From Paralichthys olivaceus (taxonomy: Eukaryota; Chordata; Actinopteri; Pleuronectiformes; Paralichthyidae), in contig NC_091116.1 in assembly GCF_024713975.1 (NCBI RefSeq), forward strand, positions 6,388,621-6,452,620: a DNA stretch of 64,000 nucleotides, written 5' to 3'. Below the pieces are notes generated by a model that was given only the letters and a program-made list of their open reading frames with translations, made no database searches and was not told the DNA's origin. Below are positions 14,285 through 41,499 of the stretch, piece after piece; the stretch's first letter is position 1; every line of letters begins with the position of its first letter. Position numbers and translations under genes: made by a program.

Positions 14285-14314
<30 letters not shown>
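14285..14314. repeat. GT microsatellite
   Basis: An uninterrupted GTGTGT run of about 29 bases. A CA-rich run of opposite sense (ACACACACACGCGCGCAC) follows at about 14441-14474. Confidence 0.9.
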
Positions 14315-14318
<4 letters not shown>

Positions 14319-14723
14319 CTGCAGAGGAGGGAAAACCACAGTCAGGTAAAATTAGGCGATGAAGTGCGTCTGTTTTTCTGGGAGGAACCGACAAGCCCTG
14401 AAGAAGGGAAAATCTGAGAGAACCACAAATCCCCACCCTCTACACACACACACGCGCGCACACGCACACGCACAGGTAACATCCCACACCTGCAAGTGGT
14501 GCAAGTTATTCATTCTACACTCAAATATAAACGGCTACACAATCCTGCATGGATTACTGGACAGGCCCCTCGACAAGAGCCTCTCTTTAATGTGATGTTA
14601 ATATTTCCCACTGGAAACTCGTCAGACGACTATAGAGGCACAAAACGACTGATAAGAGGCAGAGACACAATGAAGACAGATGAAAAAAGACAATCGCAAA
14701 CATGCATAAAGTCAAATGCTGAC

Positions 14724-14937
14724 TTAAAGGGATAGTTCAGTGAAAATGCACTCATTATCTATTCAGCAATATGGAGAGGTGAGTGAAGTGTTTGAGTCCA
14801 AAAAACACTTTTGCAGTTTCAGGGGTAAACAGTGTTGCAGTCAAATCCAATACAACTGAAGTAACTGGGGGATCGATTCTTCAAACGTAAAGTAGATGAT
14901 GAGTGGATTAGAATTTTTCGAAAAACTATCCCTTTCA
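14724..14937. mobile_element. Short nonautonomous inverted-repeat element (MITE-like)
   Basis: Begins with AAAGGGATAGTTCAG (14726 on) and ends with AACTATCCCTTT (to 14935), so the first 12 bases AAAGGGATAGTT are perfectly inverted at the far end. Length is about 210 bases and there is no coding capacity. Many teleost genomes carry abundant elements with this AAAGGGATAGTT terminus. I see no clear target-site duplication. The family assignment is from memory and not checked. Confidence 0.65.
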
Positions 14938-15782
14938 CAACAACAAAAAGGCAAAAGGCAAAAAAAAAAAACTACCCAAAGATGCCAAATGACCGAGATT
15001 TCTTCCTCAAGAGACGATCACACAGACACAAAATGACAACAAAAAGATACAGGACATCTAAAACACTAAAATACAAGGAAACTAAAGTGGCGTTCATCAT
15101 TTTTTGGTTCTGTTTTTTGTGTGTGTGTCTCTATTCTCTGCGGTGGTCCGGCCCTCAGGGGCTGGGGGCCTTCTACGCTCTCTGCATCCGGGGGCCCATT
15201 GTCTCTATCCATGTACAAACCGGTGCTACACAAAGCAAAAGAAACCTGAAACTCTGCCGCCACACAGCATCAGAAAAAGGCAGCAAATATCCGAAATAAG
15301 TCCTCCGATTAAAATAGATCATTATTTCCAATCACAGGTCAGTGCATGATCCACTGAATACAGAGGTCAGGTTACATCCTGCTGCTTTAATACACTTTAA
15401 AGCAAAGACAACAAAGAGACAGCAAAGTACAGTAGAGCCCATTATCAGTGGAGGAGATTCATAATTCCCAATAGACAAGTTCAGACATTCAAGTCAACCA
15501 CAGGCTCATTCCAGCCTGAAAAGCCAAGCTTGGAGATCATGTGTCAGCACAGAAGCAGCTCATTATTTACACAGATGCAGCACAAGTGGAAGGAAAATGT
15601 CAGGATTTAAATTAAAAGTCCCAGAATGAGGTTTTCTGAGGTACAGTGCAGACACACACCAGAAAGAGCTTATGTTTTACACAATTCTAAAACATTTTCA
15701 CTGCACTTTTTCCATAGTTTCTCTGAAGGAGACAAATATCCTGAATTAAAAAGCCATAAGGAATAAATTCAGCATCCTTTAC

Positions 15783-15864
15783 CTCTCCGCTGTGACTGTG
15801 TCCGTGCGACCAGCAGCAGGATGAAGACGCAGCTCCACGTCGACCACCTGTCGCGTCGACGCAT
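15783..15864 (-). CDS. Probable first exon of the short collagen XVIII isoform (signal peptide exon)
   Basis: The ATG at 15864 opens 27 codons: a basic N terminus MRRRDRWSTW, a hydrophobic core CVFILLLVA and a polar end, which is a typical secretory signal. The exon stops at a strong AG/GTAAAG donor (15783/15782) in phase 1. That is the same strand and the same phase as the long frizzled exon 13 kb downstream, so both could join the same common exon. In mammals COL18A1 has this arrangement: an upstream promoter giving a short form that carries little more than a signal peptide, and a downstream promoter giving the DUF959/frizzled forms. The flanking 15780-16110 is CpG-rich, consistent with a promoter. 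The sequence itself is too short to identify by homology, so the assignment is inference from position, signal peptide and phase. Confidence 0.6.
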
Positions 15865-18601
15865 CCTCCAAGAGCGCGTTTTTAAACTTTGACAGAGAAA
15901 ATAAAAAAAGAGATAAAAATCCTTTCAGAGGCTCAGAGGAGGAGTGTTCATGTCCAGGAGACACATTCACACACACAATCCTGCAGGAAGATGAATCTGT
16001 GTGAGGCGCAGGTCCACCGGCCTCGTGTCCACCTGACGAGGATGTGCGCACCTTTACGCACGGCGGCGCGTAAAAGGAGGAGGGTGTCAAGTGGGAAGGG
16101 AAGCGCACAGCAACATCCTGCGTTAGACCTTCACAGTAAAAGTTCCATTTATCATTTTTTTCTCCAATTCCAAATGGATAAACTGGCTACACATGGATTC
16201 ACATTCACTTCATTGTACTTGAGTGTTTCCATTTTATCCTATTTAATAGTTTATATAACAACATTTTGGATGCAAATATACTTTTTAGTTTTCCTTAGAT
16301 TCTGATTAATACAGATTTAAACTAATACATAATTATTAGAGATTGACATGATCAGCAACGTCTCAAGTAAAACTCCAATTTTGACACATAAAATACCTTT
16401 ATTTTGAAAGCAGCTGCCTTGACACATCAGCCCTCAGTTAATTTACAGTGCAGCCTGAAGGCCTGAGGACCAACACTTCACATTAGTGTCAAGGAGTCTG
16501 ACCCTTCTGAAAGCTTCGCCTCAGGCTACAAAAAGCTGTGAAATCCACTATATCGAATCCTTGAGAACTAATGTGGCAGCTGACAGAAGTAGAGGAGAAA
16601 AGTGGAGTCAGTGACCGATGAAAATGGAGCTTCAATAAGACAAAAACCTACGGTGAATAGAGTTTGTAGTATTTAAAAGGAAAGTGGATGTAGAACAATA
16701 ATAACAATATGATGCAAATTACACAAGTTTCTGTTTCAGCCAAGGTGAGATGGAGGAAGCAAGCATTTATTTTTACTCGTAAAGAAATACATTAAAATTA
16801 GTAAAACATAAAACAAGTTTTTTTTTTAATTTCCCATGTATTACAAATATTTTTTTTGGCAAAGCAGTTAAAAGTACACCAACTACAGTACTAGAGCCGT
16901 GGTAATATTGATGTAAAGTTTGTAAAATTAAGGACAATAAAACGATTATCACACACTCTCTGGCCCTGACTGTAGATCTTTGATTATTGAAAGTGGTGGG
17001 TGGCATTAAATCTCTCTGCAGACGCTACATGACACACGCGTAAAACATTGGATAAATGAAGCATTCGGGTCTGAAACATAATATTTAAATTCAATCATTT
17101 GAGAAGGTCACAGGCCACAAATGGTTTTAACTCACTGCAGGTTACATACAACACACACTTACATAAATCATACATGTTAACATGTGAACTCTTACTGAAA
17201 TCTCCACAGATTGTTGCCGGTGGAAACACAAATTCTACTTATTCCTAGAACAGTCGGATCCCCATCAGGGCATCAGGTTGATAAGTTTGGCTGAGTCTCT
17301 GTTCAGGCACGTTGGCTGCGGTGTGACACCTGTCTGCGGTGCCGGCTAAAAAAACGCATTCCTCAAAGAGAGAAAGGCTTCACATGATGACAGACGCTCC
17401 ATAACTATCCACACACGACACGCACATGCACGCACGACGAAAGGTCAGAGAGCTAACCCACAATTCCATGCACAAGCTGCACAATCTTCCTGCTGAAAAT
17501 CAAGACAAAGAAGAGCTTGGATCAGGAAGATTTCACCCCATAATAAATGTGTTTTGTAGGGAAGCTCAGTGCATGTGCAGTAAAAGTGTAAAAGTGTTTG
17601 TCAGAACTTGTACGACCAAATCGAAGAATCCCTCTGACACATCTCGCTCCCTGTTTCCGTGCCAATCCTGTCTGCACATGTAAAGATAAGTCCACCTTTC
17701 ACTGTGATTTCACCCCCCCCCCCCCCAGCTCTGTTGTTCATCTCTCCCCCCAATCCTCTTCATTCACACACTTCAAATTTAAATTCCATCCATCTCGCCT
17801 CCTGCTCTCAGCTGTCAAAGCTCAGGAAGAGTCATACTGAAGGTAGCACTTATACCACCTGTCTGTTTTCTTTCTTCTTTGTCTCGATACACAACATGAG
17901 GCCTGTTCCAGGAGAGAGGGGGCCAAAGTTTTTGCGAGATCTTAAAAAACTTTCTGGAGGTCTTGCAAAAACATATCAATTGTTTTTTTGGATGGATGGA
18001 TGGATAGATACCCCAACCAAAATTACAGTATGCACACTAACTGTCCCACTATGCTTGGCTCTCTTCAAGTTCAATTCAACATTTTTAAGCCTTCTTCATT
18101 TGAGTTTGAATTTGTCTCTCTAGCGCTAATTCTTTGAGATTTCTTGTAAAATGTGTTTTTCTCATCATATTTACTAGAACTTTGACCAATCAGCATCATC
18201 TCGACCCAACCTCCTATATATATATATATAGGACGGTAAAATAATGGAAAAACCGTTACTGCTGCATTATTTTAATCTAGTTTATTTTTTGATTTGTATG
18301 CGTTTTATTGGAAAATCCTGGCTTTAACGGTCTTTTATAAAATAATTTCACAATCAGGGTAGTCACAAGTAGTTGACTACTGTTCTTTTAGATGAAGAAA
18401 TGAACTATATGACCCCAAATGTGAAGCAGTATCTTATTAAAAGCATATATTATTTAATTTAGTTTGAATTAAGCAGCTATAACAGTCTCAAAAAGATAAT
18501 TCTGCTTTGAAATGTGAACATTTTAAGATGCAATCCAATAATTATGCATAAATACATAAAAACAAGCACCAAGACATAACTACACCATAAATCTTAATAA
18601 T
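15865..18601. other. Intergenic region between collagen XVIII upstream exon and abi2 3' end
   Basis: Nothing coding could be supported. It contains the CpG-rich upstream flank of the collagen short exon (to about 16110), a C-run near 17710-17725, and an AT palindrome CCTATATATATATATATAGG at 18213-18232. The abi2 and collagen genes point the same way (minus strand), so this holds the abi2 3' boundary and the collagen promoter. Confidence 0.5.
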
Positions 18602-18607
18602 TTTATT
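18602..18607 (-). terminator. Candidate distal abi2 polyadenylation signal
   Basis: AATAAA on the minus strand, about 2.2 kb after the abi2 stop. A nearer candidate AATAAA lies at 19507-19512 (1.3 kb after the stop). Sequence alone does not say which is used; either would fit a long ABI2-type 3' UTR. Confidence 0.35.
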
Positions 18608-20838
18608 GTCTTTGTTCTCATGATTTTACAAATATGATACTTCTGCAATTCAACTTTAACTGTGCAACACAATGGCATTATGGACTGTTGAACTCGACAT
18701 CCCGAGGGACGCCTGTGACTCCAGGGGCTGTGAATCCTGCAGACCCAGGGATTTTCATTTGGAGCGTTAGAAAATAAAAATAAAAACAAGAGTCAAGCTT
18801 TTGCAGTTGATCTTGAGCATTAGCATATATCATCATTCATTCATTCATCTCCCTCCCTCACTCCCTCCCGCCTGTTGGGGTTCATTGTCCGCAGGATTCA
18901 CGAGGCCCTTCCCTCCGTCCTCCCCCACGGGTCAGAGATGACTCCTCGGAGGCGGGCTTGAAGTAAGGTTGTACAGTCTCTTTGGATGAGGCTGGCGGTA
19001 CCGGGTCAGAGCTGCAGGGCTGCTTGTCTTTTTGAGAATGGGTGATCTTGCCACACAGGTTTTTGGGACACCAGTACAGATAAGAACAATGGCATGCAAG
19101 ACTCACATACAGACCCACTTGTTATTATTTCTTTTTTTTTTTAATAGAAAATAAAGATTCTGACATAAGTACAAGCACTGAGCCCTCGCAAACACCCAAC
19201 ATCCAAGCGTATTGGAAACAGTACGGAGGACCGACGATGCCTAAACTGACGCCGTTAAGAATTATCGGGGGCTTGCGACGGTTATAACCATTTCAACACA
19301 ACAGCTGGCTTCTTTTCATATTCAATAAGTCCTGTTTTTGAGGACATAATACATCTCACATTTATATTATTTCTTCTTCTACACCTTTTTACTACAAATG
19401 TATGTGCTTTTGATTTAAAATAACTTGGGAAAACGGATGGAGAAAAAAAAAATATGAGAGAATAAAGTTTTGTATTTCAACGACAATCCAACCCCACTCC
19501 GGCCAATTTATTGCAAATGAAGTGATAACCTCTGAACAGCAACACACACTTCAATATGGCACAAGCATCTTAGATAAATGCGTCGTCGTTGTAGGTGAAT
19601 ATCAAAAACCAAACCACACCATATCTAAAAGTATTAAGACATTAATCTTCAGAAGAGCAGAAGAGAAAAGTTTTTTTTCCCCTTGTTGAAACATGCAGTC
19701 TGCCGCTCTGCAAGCAAAACTTGATTCTGGACCCCTTCGTGTGGAGTGCATATGATCACTGCAAACGATTAGTGCGCCGGCTGAGCTAAAATATTTCTAG
19801 TGTTCATGACAGGAGCTGCAGAGCAAGACTTCATAATCCAGGTCATTGTGCAGCTGACAAGCTCTTGCTCTCCTCTTTCTTTGTGGGGTGGACCCGAAGA
19901 CTGGCCAGAAAAGTGAAGAATGTAGTGACTAAACTCGCCCCCTTGAGTTAAACCTCGGACTTGCATGGTGCAAAACATTTCAGGTAATTAAATAAACTTT
20001 GAAAAAAAGGAGAATGGGGATTCAAAGCACTTTCGGGGTTTTCCGTTTGCCTTCAGACGTTTCACTGACCCACTTTCATCTTGCTTAGTGTGTCACCTTA
20101 AGACATTTGATGTGCTTATCTTAGTAAATGTCAGCTTTGGCACACTCCTTGCTGAGGTACCAAACTAAAACTCTTGTCAAGTACAGAAACTACTACCATT
20201 TTCCCCCTTCGAGGATATTGTTGTTGCATCATACTTTATATATATATATATATGTATAGAGGTGTGTTTTTCTCTTAAATGTCTCTGGAGTGTTAAGGAG
20301 AAAATCTACAAGTGCAGACATTCTTCTCCAGCCCTTTCTCTGAGGCCGCAACGTAGAAACCCCCAAAATGAATCCCTCTCAGCAGCCCCATCTGCCTGCT
20401 TACCATTTATCCCACTACAAAATCCAATAAATATTCTTAAAAATAAGGGCAATTTGGTTAAACAAAAAGAAAACAATGAAGCAAAAATCAATGTAGTGGC
20501 CTCACAATGTAACACAAAACTCTCACAATACAATAAATCTATCACCGTTCCAGTCCTCAGTCAAATAAAGGAACAAAAAAAGAAATATGTCAGGGAAGGA
20601 TATATCTAGAGTAGTGGTTGTTTTACAATGGCGACTATGTCGAGAGAATGACAGGGGTTCAGTTTGTCATGTTGCAACTTCTTTAAAAACTGCTTTGTCT
20701 TCCCACCTGCTTCTCTCTTCTCTCCTTTCACGGAGGTGATCATACTCTACCTGATCACAGTCTTTGACCTTAAACCCCTTCCCTTCCTCTTCAAAAGCTC
20801 CTCCTGCTCCTCTTCCTCTCAGACGGGGGGGGGATAGT
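18608..20838 (-). other. Probable abi2 3' UTR
   Basis: The stretch after the abi2 stop codon has no coding content and no other gene. It is bounded below by the AATAAA candidates at 19507 and 18602. A TA run occurs at about 20236-20252. The extent is inferred from poly(A) signals only. Confidence 0.45.
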
Positions 20839-35598
<14,760 letters not shown>

Positions 35599-35604
35599 TT
35601 TATT
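35599..35604 (-). terminator. cyp20a1: cyp20a1 polyadenylation signal candidate
   Basis: Minus-strand AATAAA, about 315 bases after the cyp20a1 stop codon at 35919-35921. It is the first such hexamer in the likely 3' UTR that I noticed. Confidence 0.55.
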
Positions 35605-35918
35605 GTAGAATATTAAAATAGCGATGTTATTAACAGTCTTTCAACAAGTGCAAAGTGTATCTGTGGGGAGAGAAGGGAATAATGTGCTTCATGCTTCGGC
35701 TGAAAAAGAATCCGCAAGACAACCAGGAAAACAGCTATGGTGCAACTTAGGTGCAAAAAATCCCTCAAATTAAGAAAAGTCCCTCAACATTGATGCTAAT
35801 TTCAGAATGAATTATTGTCATGTCAGACACAGACTGGATCCTCGACATTCAACAAATACTTTGCTGGTAATTGGACTCTACAGCTCTTCTGCCCCCTGGT
35901 GATGATTAATGACGAGTT

Positions 35919-38900
35919 CTAGCTTCTCCTGCTGACCGTGACCCAGGTCTCGTCTTTAGGTGTGGACACCAGCTCAGATCTGACCTCCAGGACTTGCCCC
36001 TTCAACTTGTGGAGCTTCAGCTGCCGCGCCATCGTGCTGAGCAGGACGGTGGCGACAGTGTAGGCGAACCTGTCGGAGAGACCAAACACAATAGACTGTG
36101 GTAAGCGTCCCCCTGAAGTATCCAACCAAAGAGTTGGTCCTGATCATTTAAAGTCATTTATTGTATTTCTTCCAGGCTTGACTAATGTAATGCACTTTAT
36201 TCTGGTATCAGTAGGAGAAACAGTTCCAAAATCTCAACTGGACACTACAGGTGACCGGGCCTTTGTTATCCAGGCAAAGCTCCCTGCCTAGAGAGCTTAG
36301 GCAGGCAACACTCACTGTTATCGAATGGCTTTATTACAACTGTTGGTCTTTGTCCTTAATTTTAAATGACCATATCTTCCTTTTCAGGTTAAAATAAAAA
36401 TGTTGTTTCTTGAAATTCTGTTTTATTGTAAAACACTTAATAACTCTGCTTTAGAAGAGGTGCAATATAAACAAGGTTATTATGATTATTATTATTTAAA
36501 ACAGCAAGTTAAAGCTCATGGCCCCTGAGTTTTAATGTGTTTCTGTACCTGAGCTCTGGGCACGTTTGACTCCCAGAGAAGCCAAGCAGAGAGAAGCTCT
36601 TCCTGACTGAATCCTCCTCAAATCGGTCAGGATCGAACCTGAAAGAGTCATCACCAAATCAGACACTGTACATATTAATATTTGCACCTGAAAAAAAAAC
36701 TGCCTGTGATGCTGTGACAGTCTTTTAACCATCAATATTCCATCATATGAAGCAAACCTGTATGGGGTGCTCCATGTGTCAGAATCTTGCAGGACTACTC
36801 CCAAAGCATAAATCACCAAAGTCTGAAAGACAAAATCAATACATGATCTTCTAGAAATAATTAATTTACTATGATGTTTTCCACTATAATATTAGTGTTT
36901 CTTGTCTCCTCAAAGTTTGACACCCACATATTAACATTAAATTTAAATCTTACATACACAAAAACTCTTTTTTTTACAATTTCTTTTATACTTTGTCTGA
37001 TTATTAGTCATTTTCTCAAAGCATCTCTACAATAAACTTACTAAAAACTTGACTGATTGTTTGTAATACTGTGACAAACAGCTGAGAAGAAATCGACGGA
37101 CAGAGAGCCACGCACACGGAATCCAGATACCTCTTTGGGGATGACGTGTTGATCAACCTTCCCCTCCACTTGCTGAAGCCGAGCTGCGACGGGGGTCAGC
37201 TTGGCAGTCCTCACTGTCTCGTTGAGGACCTGCTGGCAGTATCTGGTCAAGGACAGAAAATGAATAAGAGTTATTGAATGCAGAAATGTCTGGATGTGCC
37301 TTCACATCTGTCTGCTTAAAGAGTTTAAATGACGGTGACAGCGAGTATGCTCCTTCCACGTTTCACTAAAATTTGACCAATGTCAGGCTGCAGATTTAAG
37401 CCTGGTTTAAAGATCTTACTTAAGCTGAGGGATCTTGTCCAGAGAAACCGGAGCCGAACCCAAAACTTCAGTCAGCTCCTGGTACAACTTGTCCTGGACT
37501 TCCTCTGAGGTGGACAGGAAATGAAGTGCCCAGATGCACACTGCAAAATCACAACATTTTACAGCGATGCTTAGGAGATCCATCTGAAAATGAGTGTTTT
37601 CAGTCGGGGACACTTTGATGCAGGGCTTTCAGGGTTAGATTATATAATAATTATTATAATAAACTTTATATGTACCACACTTTTCTGAATAATGCTGCAA
37701 GATGTTTAACATAGTTGAAGCAGGCAATTAAATACAGAAGCAAAATAACATGACATATTTGTAATAAACCGGTGTGCTAGGAATAATAAAGGAATTGATG
37801 TTCATGTCAATGGATTAACAATTTGTCAGAGTTTGCCAGGAAAGTCCTGAGAAATCTGAGGATATAAAATTGTTAAATCCTTCTGAAAACCTTCCTCCCG
37901 TTTGAGAATTAAGTGATAATTTGCTGGTATAATTTAAACAACAGATATCAGCCCAGATTGATAATTTCTTACTAGAGGAGTCAATGTCTATAATCAGAAT
38001 TTAACCGTTCTGTGATTAATTTTAGAGCATCTGTTTTGATTGCTGATGAGTTATTTCAATAACTTCCTATTCCATCATTTTGAGGATTTGCTTCTCTCTC
38101 TCTGTTTTATACATCAACTGTAGACATAGTTGTGTTTTTTGACTGTTATTTAGATTCTCGACATAGCTCTAGAAATGTGTGATTTATAACAATTAATTAA
38201 AAAATGTACAATATATTAATTGATCACAGCCTTATTTCAGTTATGAATTGTTTGGCACATGGTGAGATCATCTCCAGTCGTTTTCATAGTTGTCACTTAC
38301 AGTTGGCAGTGATGACGCATCCAGCCAAAGTGAAAACCATGCAGTCCTCCATGATCTTAAACAAACAAAATGTATTTCAGAATATTTTCAGACCTTTGCA
38401 GTAACTGTGAAGGTTTTTCAATTATCGCTCAGGTTTCAAACCAGAGTGGGAGACTTCATCAGTATTCACCTGTCGCTCTATGAGGCTGGCCTGAAGGAGA
38501 GCATCAACAAACGCTGTCTGCTTCCTCTGGGCCTTTCTCTCCTTCGCCACTGACAGCAGCACAGACTCCATCTCTGACAGAGCTGAACAAACAGGGAGGA
38601 AATTATTTTTAAAAAACTTTGTCATTAGACTTTCATGTTGTAGGCCTGACACCGTTTAAAGGTTAAAAACTTTGGGGTTTTGTTTCCAGTCTTTCAGACA
38701 GCATCCAAGATTAACTCCAGCCAGGTGCCTAGTGCCTGAAACAACTGCCCTTGGCAGCAAATCAATAAAAGTCCCCAAGATTAGTGGCGGCTCACTGATT
38801 AAAGTGATAGACCTGATCGGGTTGGGTATGTCTGTTCTCCCACTCTATTTCTATCTGTCTGTAACACAGCTTTACACACAGATCATAGCTGAGCCTCTGC

Positions 38901-41226
38901 AAAGCCTTGTTTCTCTAAAGCAACCAGAATAAGAGCAGAATCCCACTGCTGCTCCCACATTTCAACACACAGCAGGTGCGGGGGGATAAAATGGACTTGC
39001 TAGACTCACAAAACAAGACAGACAGCAGTTTAGTGTTCCCACACATCCTTCAACAACTCAGATTAATTCACGTCATCTTATTCTGCAGAGAAAACTAATG
39101 ATGTCCACCTCACTCACCTTTCTCATAATGTCCTTTTCTGCTGGTGCTCTTCTCCAGGGAGCCGTCCAAGTAGCCTTTCCCGATTTCTGACCAGATCTGG
39201 TGGCATCGAAGTGAGTTAGAAGATGAGAAAAATAAAATTAAGACTTTAATCTAAATTAAGTATTTAATCAGAAATTTAACAGCCCAAATTCCTAGATTAC
39301 AACCTGCAGAAAAAGTCAAGGATGTGAAAATATTAAAATACAATGAACTTAATCTTACTATTTAACTATATATGGGTGAGGTAACCCATACTTTCCAGTT
39401 GTAAATTCTATAAGAGTAAGTACTTTTTAAAAAACATGCAAGAAATCGATTGTTCAAAATGCAAAAGAGCACATTTTCACATGCACAGATGATATTTGGT
39501 GATTTAGGATGTTTAAAACAATCTGCCTCACTGCATCATGGTTCTTGCGGAAGGAGATGACCTCTGCGTCGTCTTTGAAGCGCTCACCCAGAGCCAGCTG
39601 AGTGACCGTCTTCATGGCCAGCCCAAGCAGGTGGGCGCACAATGGGGTGTGCTGGTCCTCCGGGAACGACTTCCACTTTCCGACCAGCTCCTCCACCAGC
39701 TGGGAAACAAAAGACGATCACAGAGGGGATGTTTGAAAAGGCTCAATACTTATAAACCATGTGTTCATCAGCGGCACAAACCTGTAGCACGAGAGGAAAG
39801 TTGTTCTCCAGTGTGTTGTTGATGGCACCCTCATACACCTTTTTCCTTATCACGGTCTCACTGGCCCCACTTCCCATCCCTGACTGGTAACCTAGCAACG
39901 ACTTCAGCATCGTCTCAAAGGAGTCAGCTGAGAGGAGCGAAAAGAAAAAGTTTAGGTTTAGGTATTTTTGTTTACAAAGCAACAACTGTGGTTTTATTTC
40001 CCTCCTGCTGGTGGACCTACTGGTGTGGTTGGGGTTGATGTGCTGCTGCAGCTGGTTCACAGAGCCCAGACTGACCACCGGCCGACCACCGAACCAGAAC
40101 GAGGCCACAGACCCGTACTCCTGATGCAGACTGAGGAGGAACTCGTGCAGACTGCCTCTGTTCACGATGTCCTGCAGGTTGCCATCCCTGACGAGGCAGA
40201 AAACAATGGATGTGAATTTGATGCTAACAGTCGGTTATACACATTTTATAAATAAATACGAGAGATGATAGCAGGCATACATTTTCTTTCTTTCAAATGC
40301 AATATCTGGGAAATTGTTAAAATTAAAATCGATAATGTGCCATAAAGATAATAAACCAACTCTTTATGTGAAAAGAGGGCGGCCAAGCAAATTGTTTTAT
40401 AAAACTATTGGGCATTTTTACTGGACTGTTGGGGAGCCAAGTACAAATAACAGGACTTCTTTAAAAGTTTAGATTTTTCTAGTTTCTAGAAGATGCAAAG
40501 ACAAAAATAAATATATAAACTTACTTTTCATCTGTAGGGTTAAGACCTGGGATGCCAGAGGCTCTTCTGGATGACTGCAAATAAAGTCACAAACAGATTT
40601 AATTTCAATAAAATGTGTAATTAATTGTTCATGCAATTTAAATTAACACATATACATAAGTGAACTTTCTACACAGGGGCCAAACACATTTTATTCGCCA
40701 ATAAATCCAGCTAAAATCCATTCAATTATATGGAATCCCATTGAAAAATATGCTGATTTAAGGTGTCTTTGCTTCCACACATGCTAAGACACCACATTTG
40801 GTACTTTGGTTTGAACCTTAAGATAAAATCGGCATGTAAGTGGCGTACTTTAGAGAGTTTGATTTCTAGATTTTTACTTTTGTAGCTCATTATGGCAAGT
40901 AGATCAGCGCTCGCTGACGCCCACGTTGACTTAGTAAAGTTGTATTTTCTCTAAGCAGTTTTCTGTTTGGTGTATTACACGAAAGCCGAACTTATAAACA
41001 GATCACAATATCAGTGTGTGGTTCTTAAACTGGCTTGAAAGGGATGCTCCCGCTCGCCAGGGAGATATGCAGTGTTAAATTCACCATTTTAAGGCGGAAA
41101 CTGGGGAGATAACGACTAGCCTAAGAAGCTAACTTGAAGCTTGCAGAGACGTACCGGGTACAAGTAGAGAACAGCGCCGACTAACACGATGACAAACGTG
41201 ACGGCAAAGATGGCGAAGTCCAGCAT
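35919..41226 (-). CDS. cyp20a1: Cytochrome P450 family 20 subfamily A member 1 (orphan P450)
   Basis: Thirteen coding exons join in frame to 462 aa, the same length as the human protein as I recall it: 41155-41226, 40525-40574, 40021-40187, 39782-39927, 39532-39699, 39118-39196, 38470-38582, 38301-38355, 37420-37540, 37131-37242, 36758-36822, 36549-36638, 35919-36069. Order: N-terminal membrane anchor MLDFAIFAVTFVIVLVGAVL, then P450 fold, K-helix ExxR as ETVR in NETVRTAKLTPVAARL, then LYALGVVLQD-like strand (IYALGVVLQDSDTW), then the haem loop. The haem-ligand Cys is kept in FSGSQTCPELR, but the usual FGxGxRxCxG context is not, which is a known oddity of CYP20. No substrate is known to me. 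A LINE remnant lies in the last intron (36175-36500). Confidence 0.95.
36175..36500 (+). mobile_element. Degraded non-LTR (LINE) 3' end
   Basis: Contains the word GGTGACCGGGCCTTTG, followed by AGCTCCCTGCCTAGAGAGCTT, and ends with TTTTATTGTAAAACACTTAA, GGTGCAATATAAACAAGGTT and ATT repeats. These words match, from memory, the reverse-transcriptase end and 3' tail of common teleost L2/Maui-type LINEs. The copy is truncated at its 5' side and sits in the cyp20a1 intron between exons 12 and 13, opposite to the gene. Confidence 0.65.
37650..37722. repeat. Degraded teleost repeat end
   Basis: Segment ATAAACTTTATATGTACCAC followed by TTTTCTGAATAATGCTGCAAGATG resembles the common teleost TTTATATAGCACTTTTCA...AAGTGCTTTACA repeat terminus, with many differences. 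It lies in the cyp20a1 intron between exons 8 and 9. The match is from memory. Confidence 0.4.
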
Positions 41227-41499
41227 GACTGCTCACTTCTGACAGAACCGTTTCAGGGACTTTTATTCACGAACATCTGGATGTTTTCCTCCTAAACTCT
41301 GTTAGCGACACCACGTCAACACAGGAGGAGGCGTCTGGGCTCGACTGCACGGGCTGCACCGCAGCCAGGCAGAAGTAATCGAAAGGGGTGAAATCGATAC
41401 TGAAACTATAGCAACACTCACACTCATTGCTTTTTATTAAATATTTGTATCTACTATGTATTTATTTTATTATGAATTCATTCATTCATTTCTAATAAC

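Larger units (their letters stand above)
2690..15782. other. About 13 kb between the two alternative collagen XVIII first exons
   Basis: No protein-coding exon could be supported here on either strand. Open frames are short and lack recognisable family sequence. The stretch holds an A-run at 2848-2864, a degraded element-like segment near 3264-3420 (starts with AAGGAATTTTATTTGTCACA), the GGAA/GCTT compound repeat near 3868-4140, GT microsatellites, an 18-bp perfect hairpin at 5414-5453 and a short inverted-repeat element at 14724-14937. By position it serves as the first intron of the short collagen transcript and the promoter region of the long one. GC-richer, non-repetitive patches near 8220-8420 and 9540-9790 could be regulatory, but sequence alone does not show it. 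Confidence 0.5.

Noticed and set aside
15889-16305. 138-codon plus-strand open frame near the collagen short exon
   Set aside because: Its CpG-rich first half is the promoter flank of the minus-strand exon and the remainder is AT-rich with no domain.
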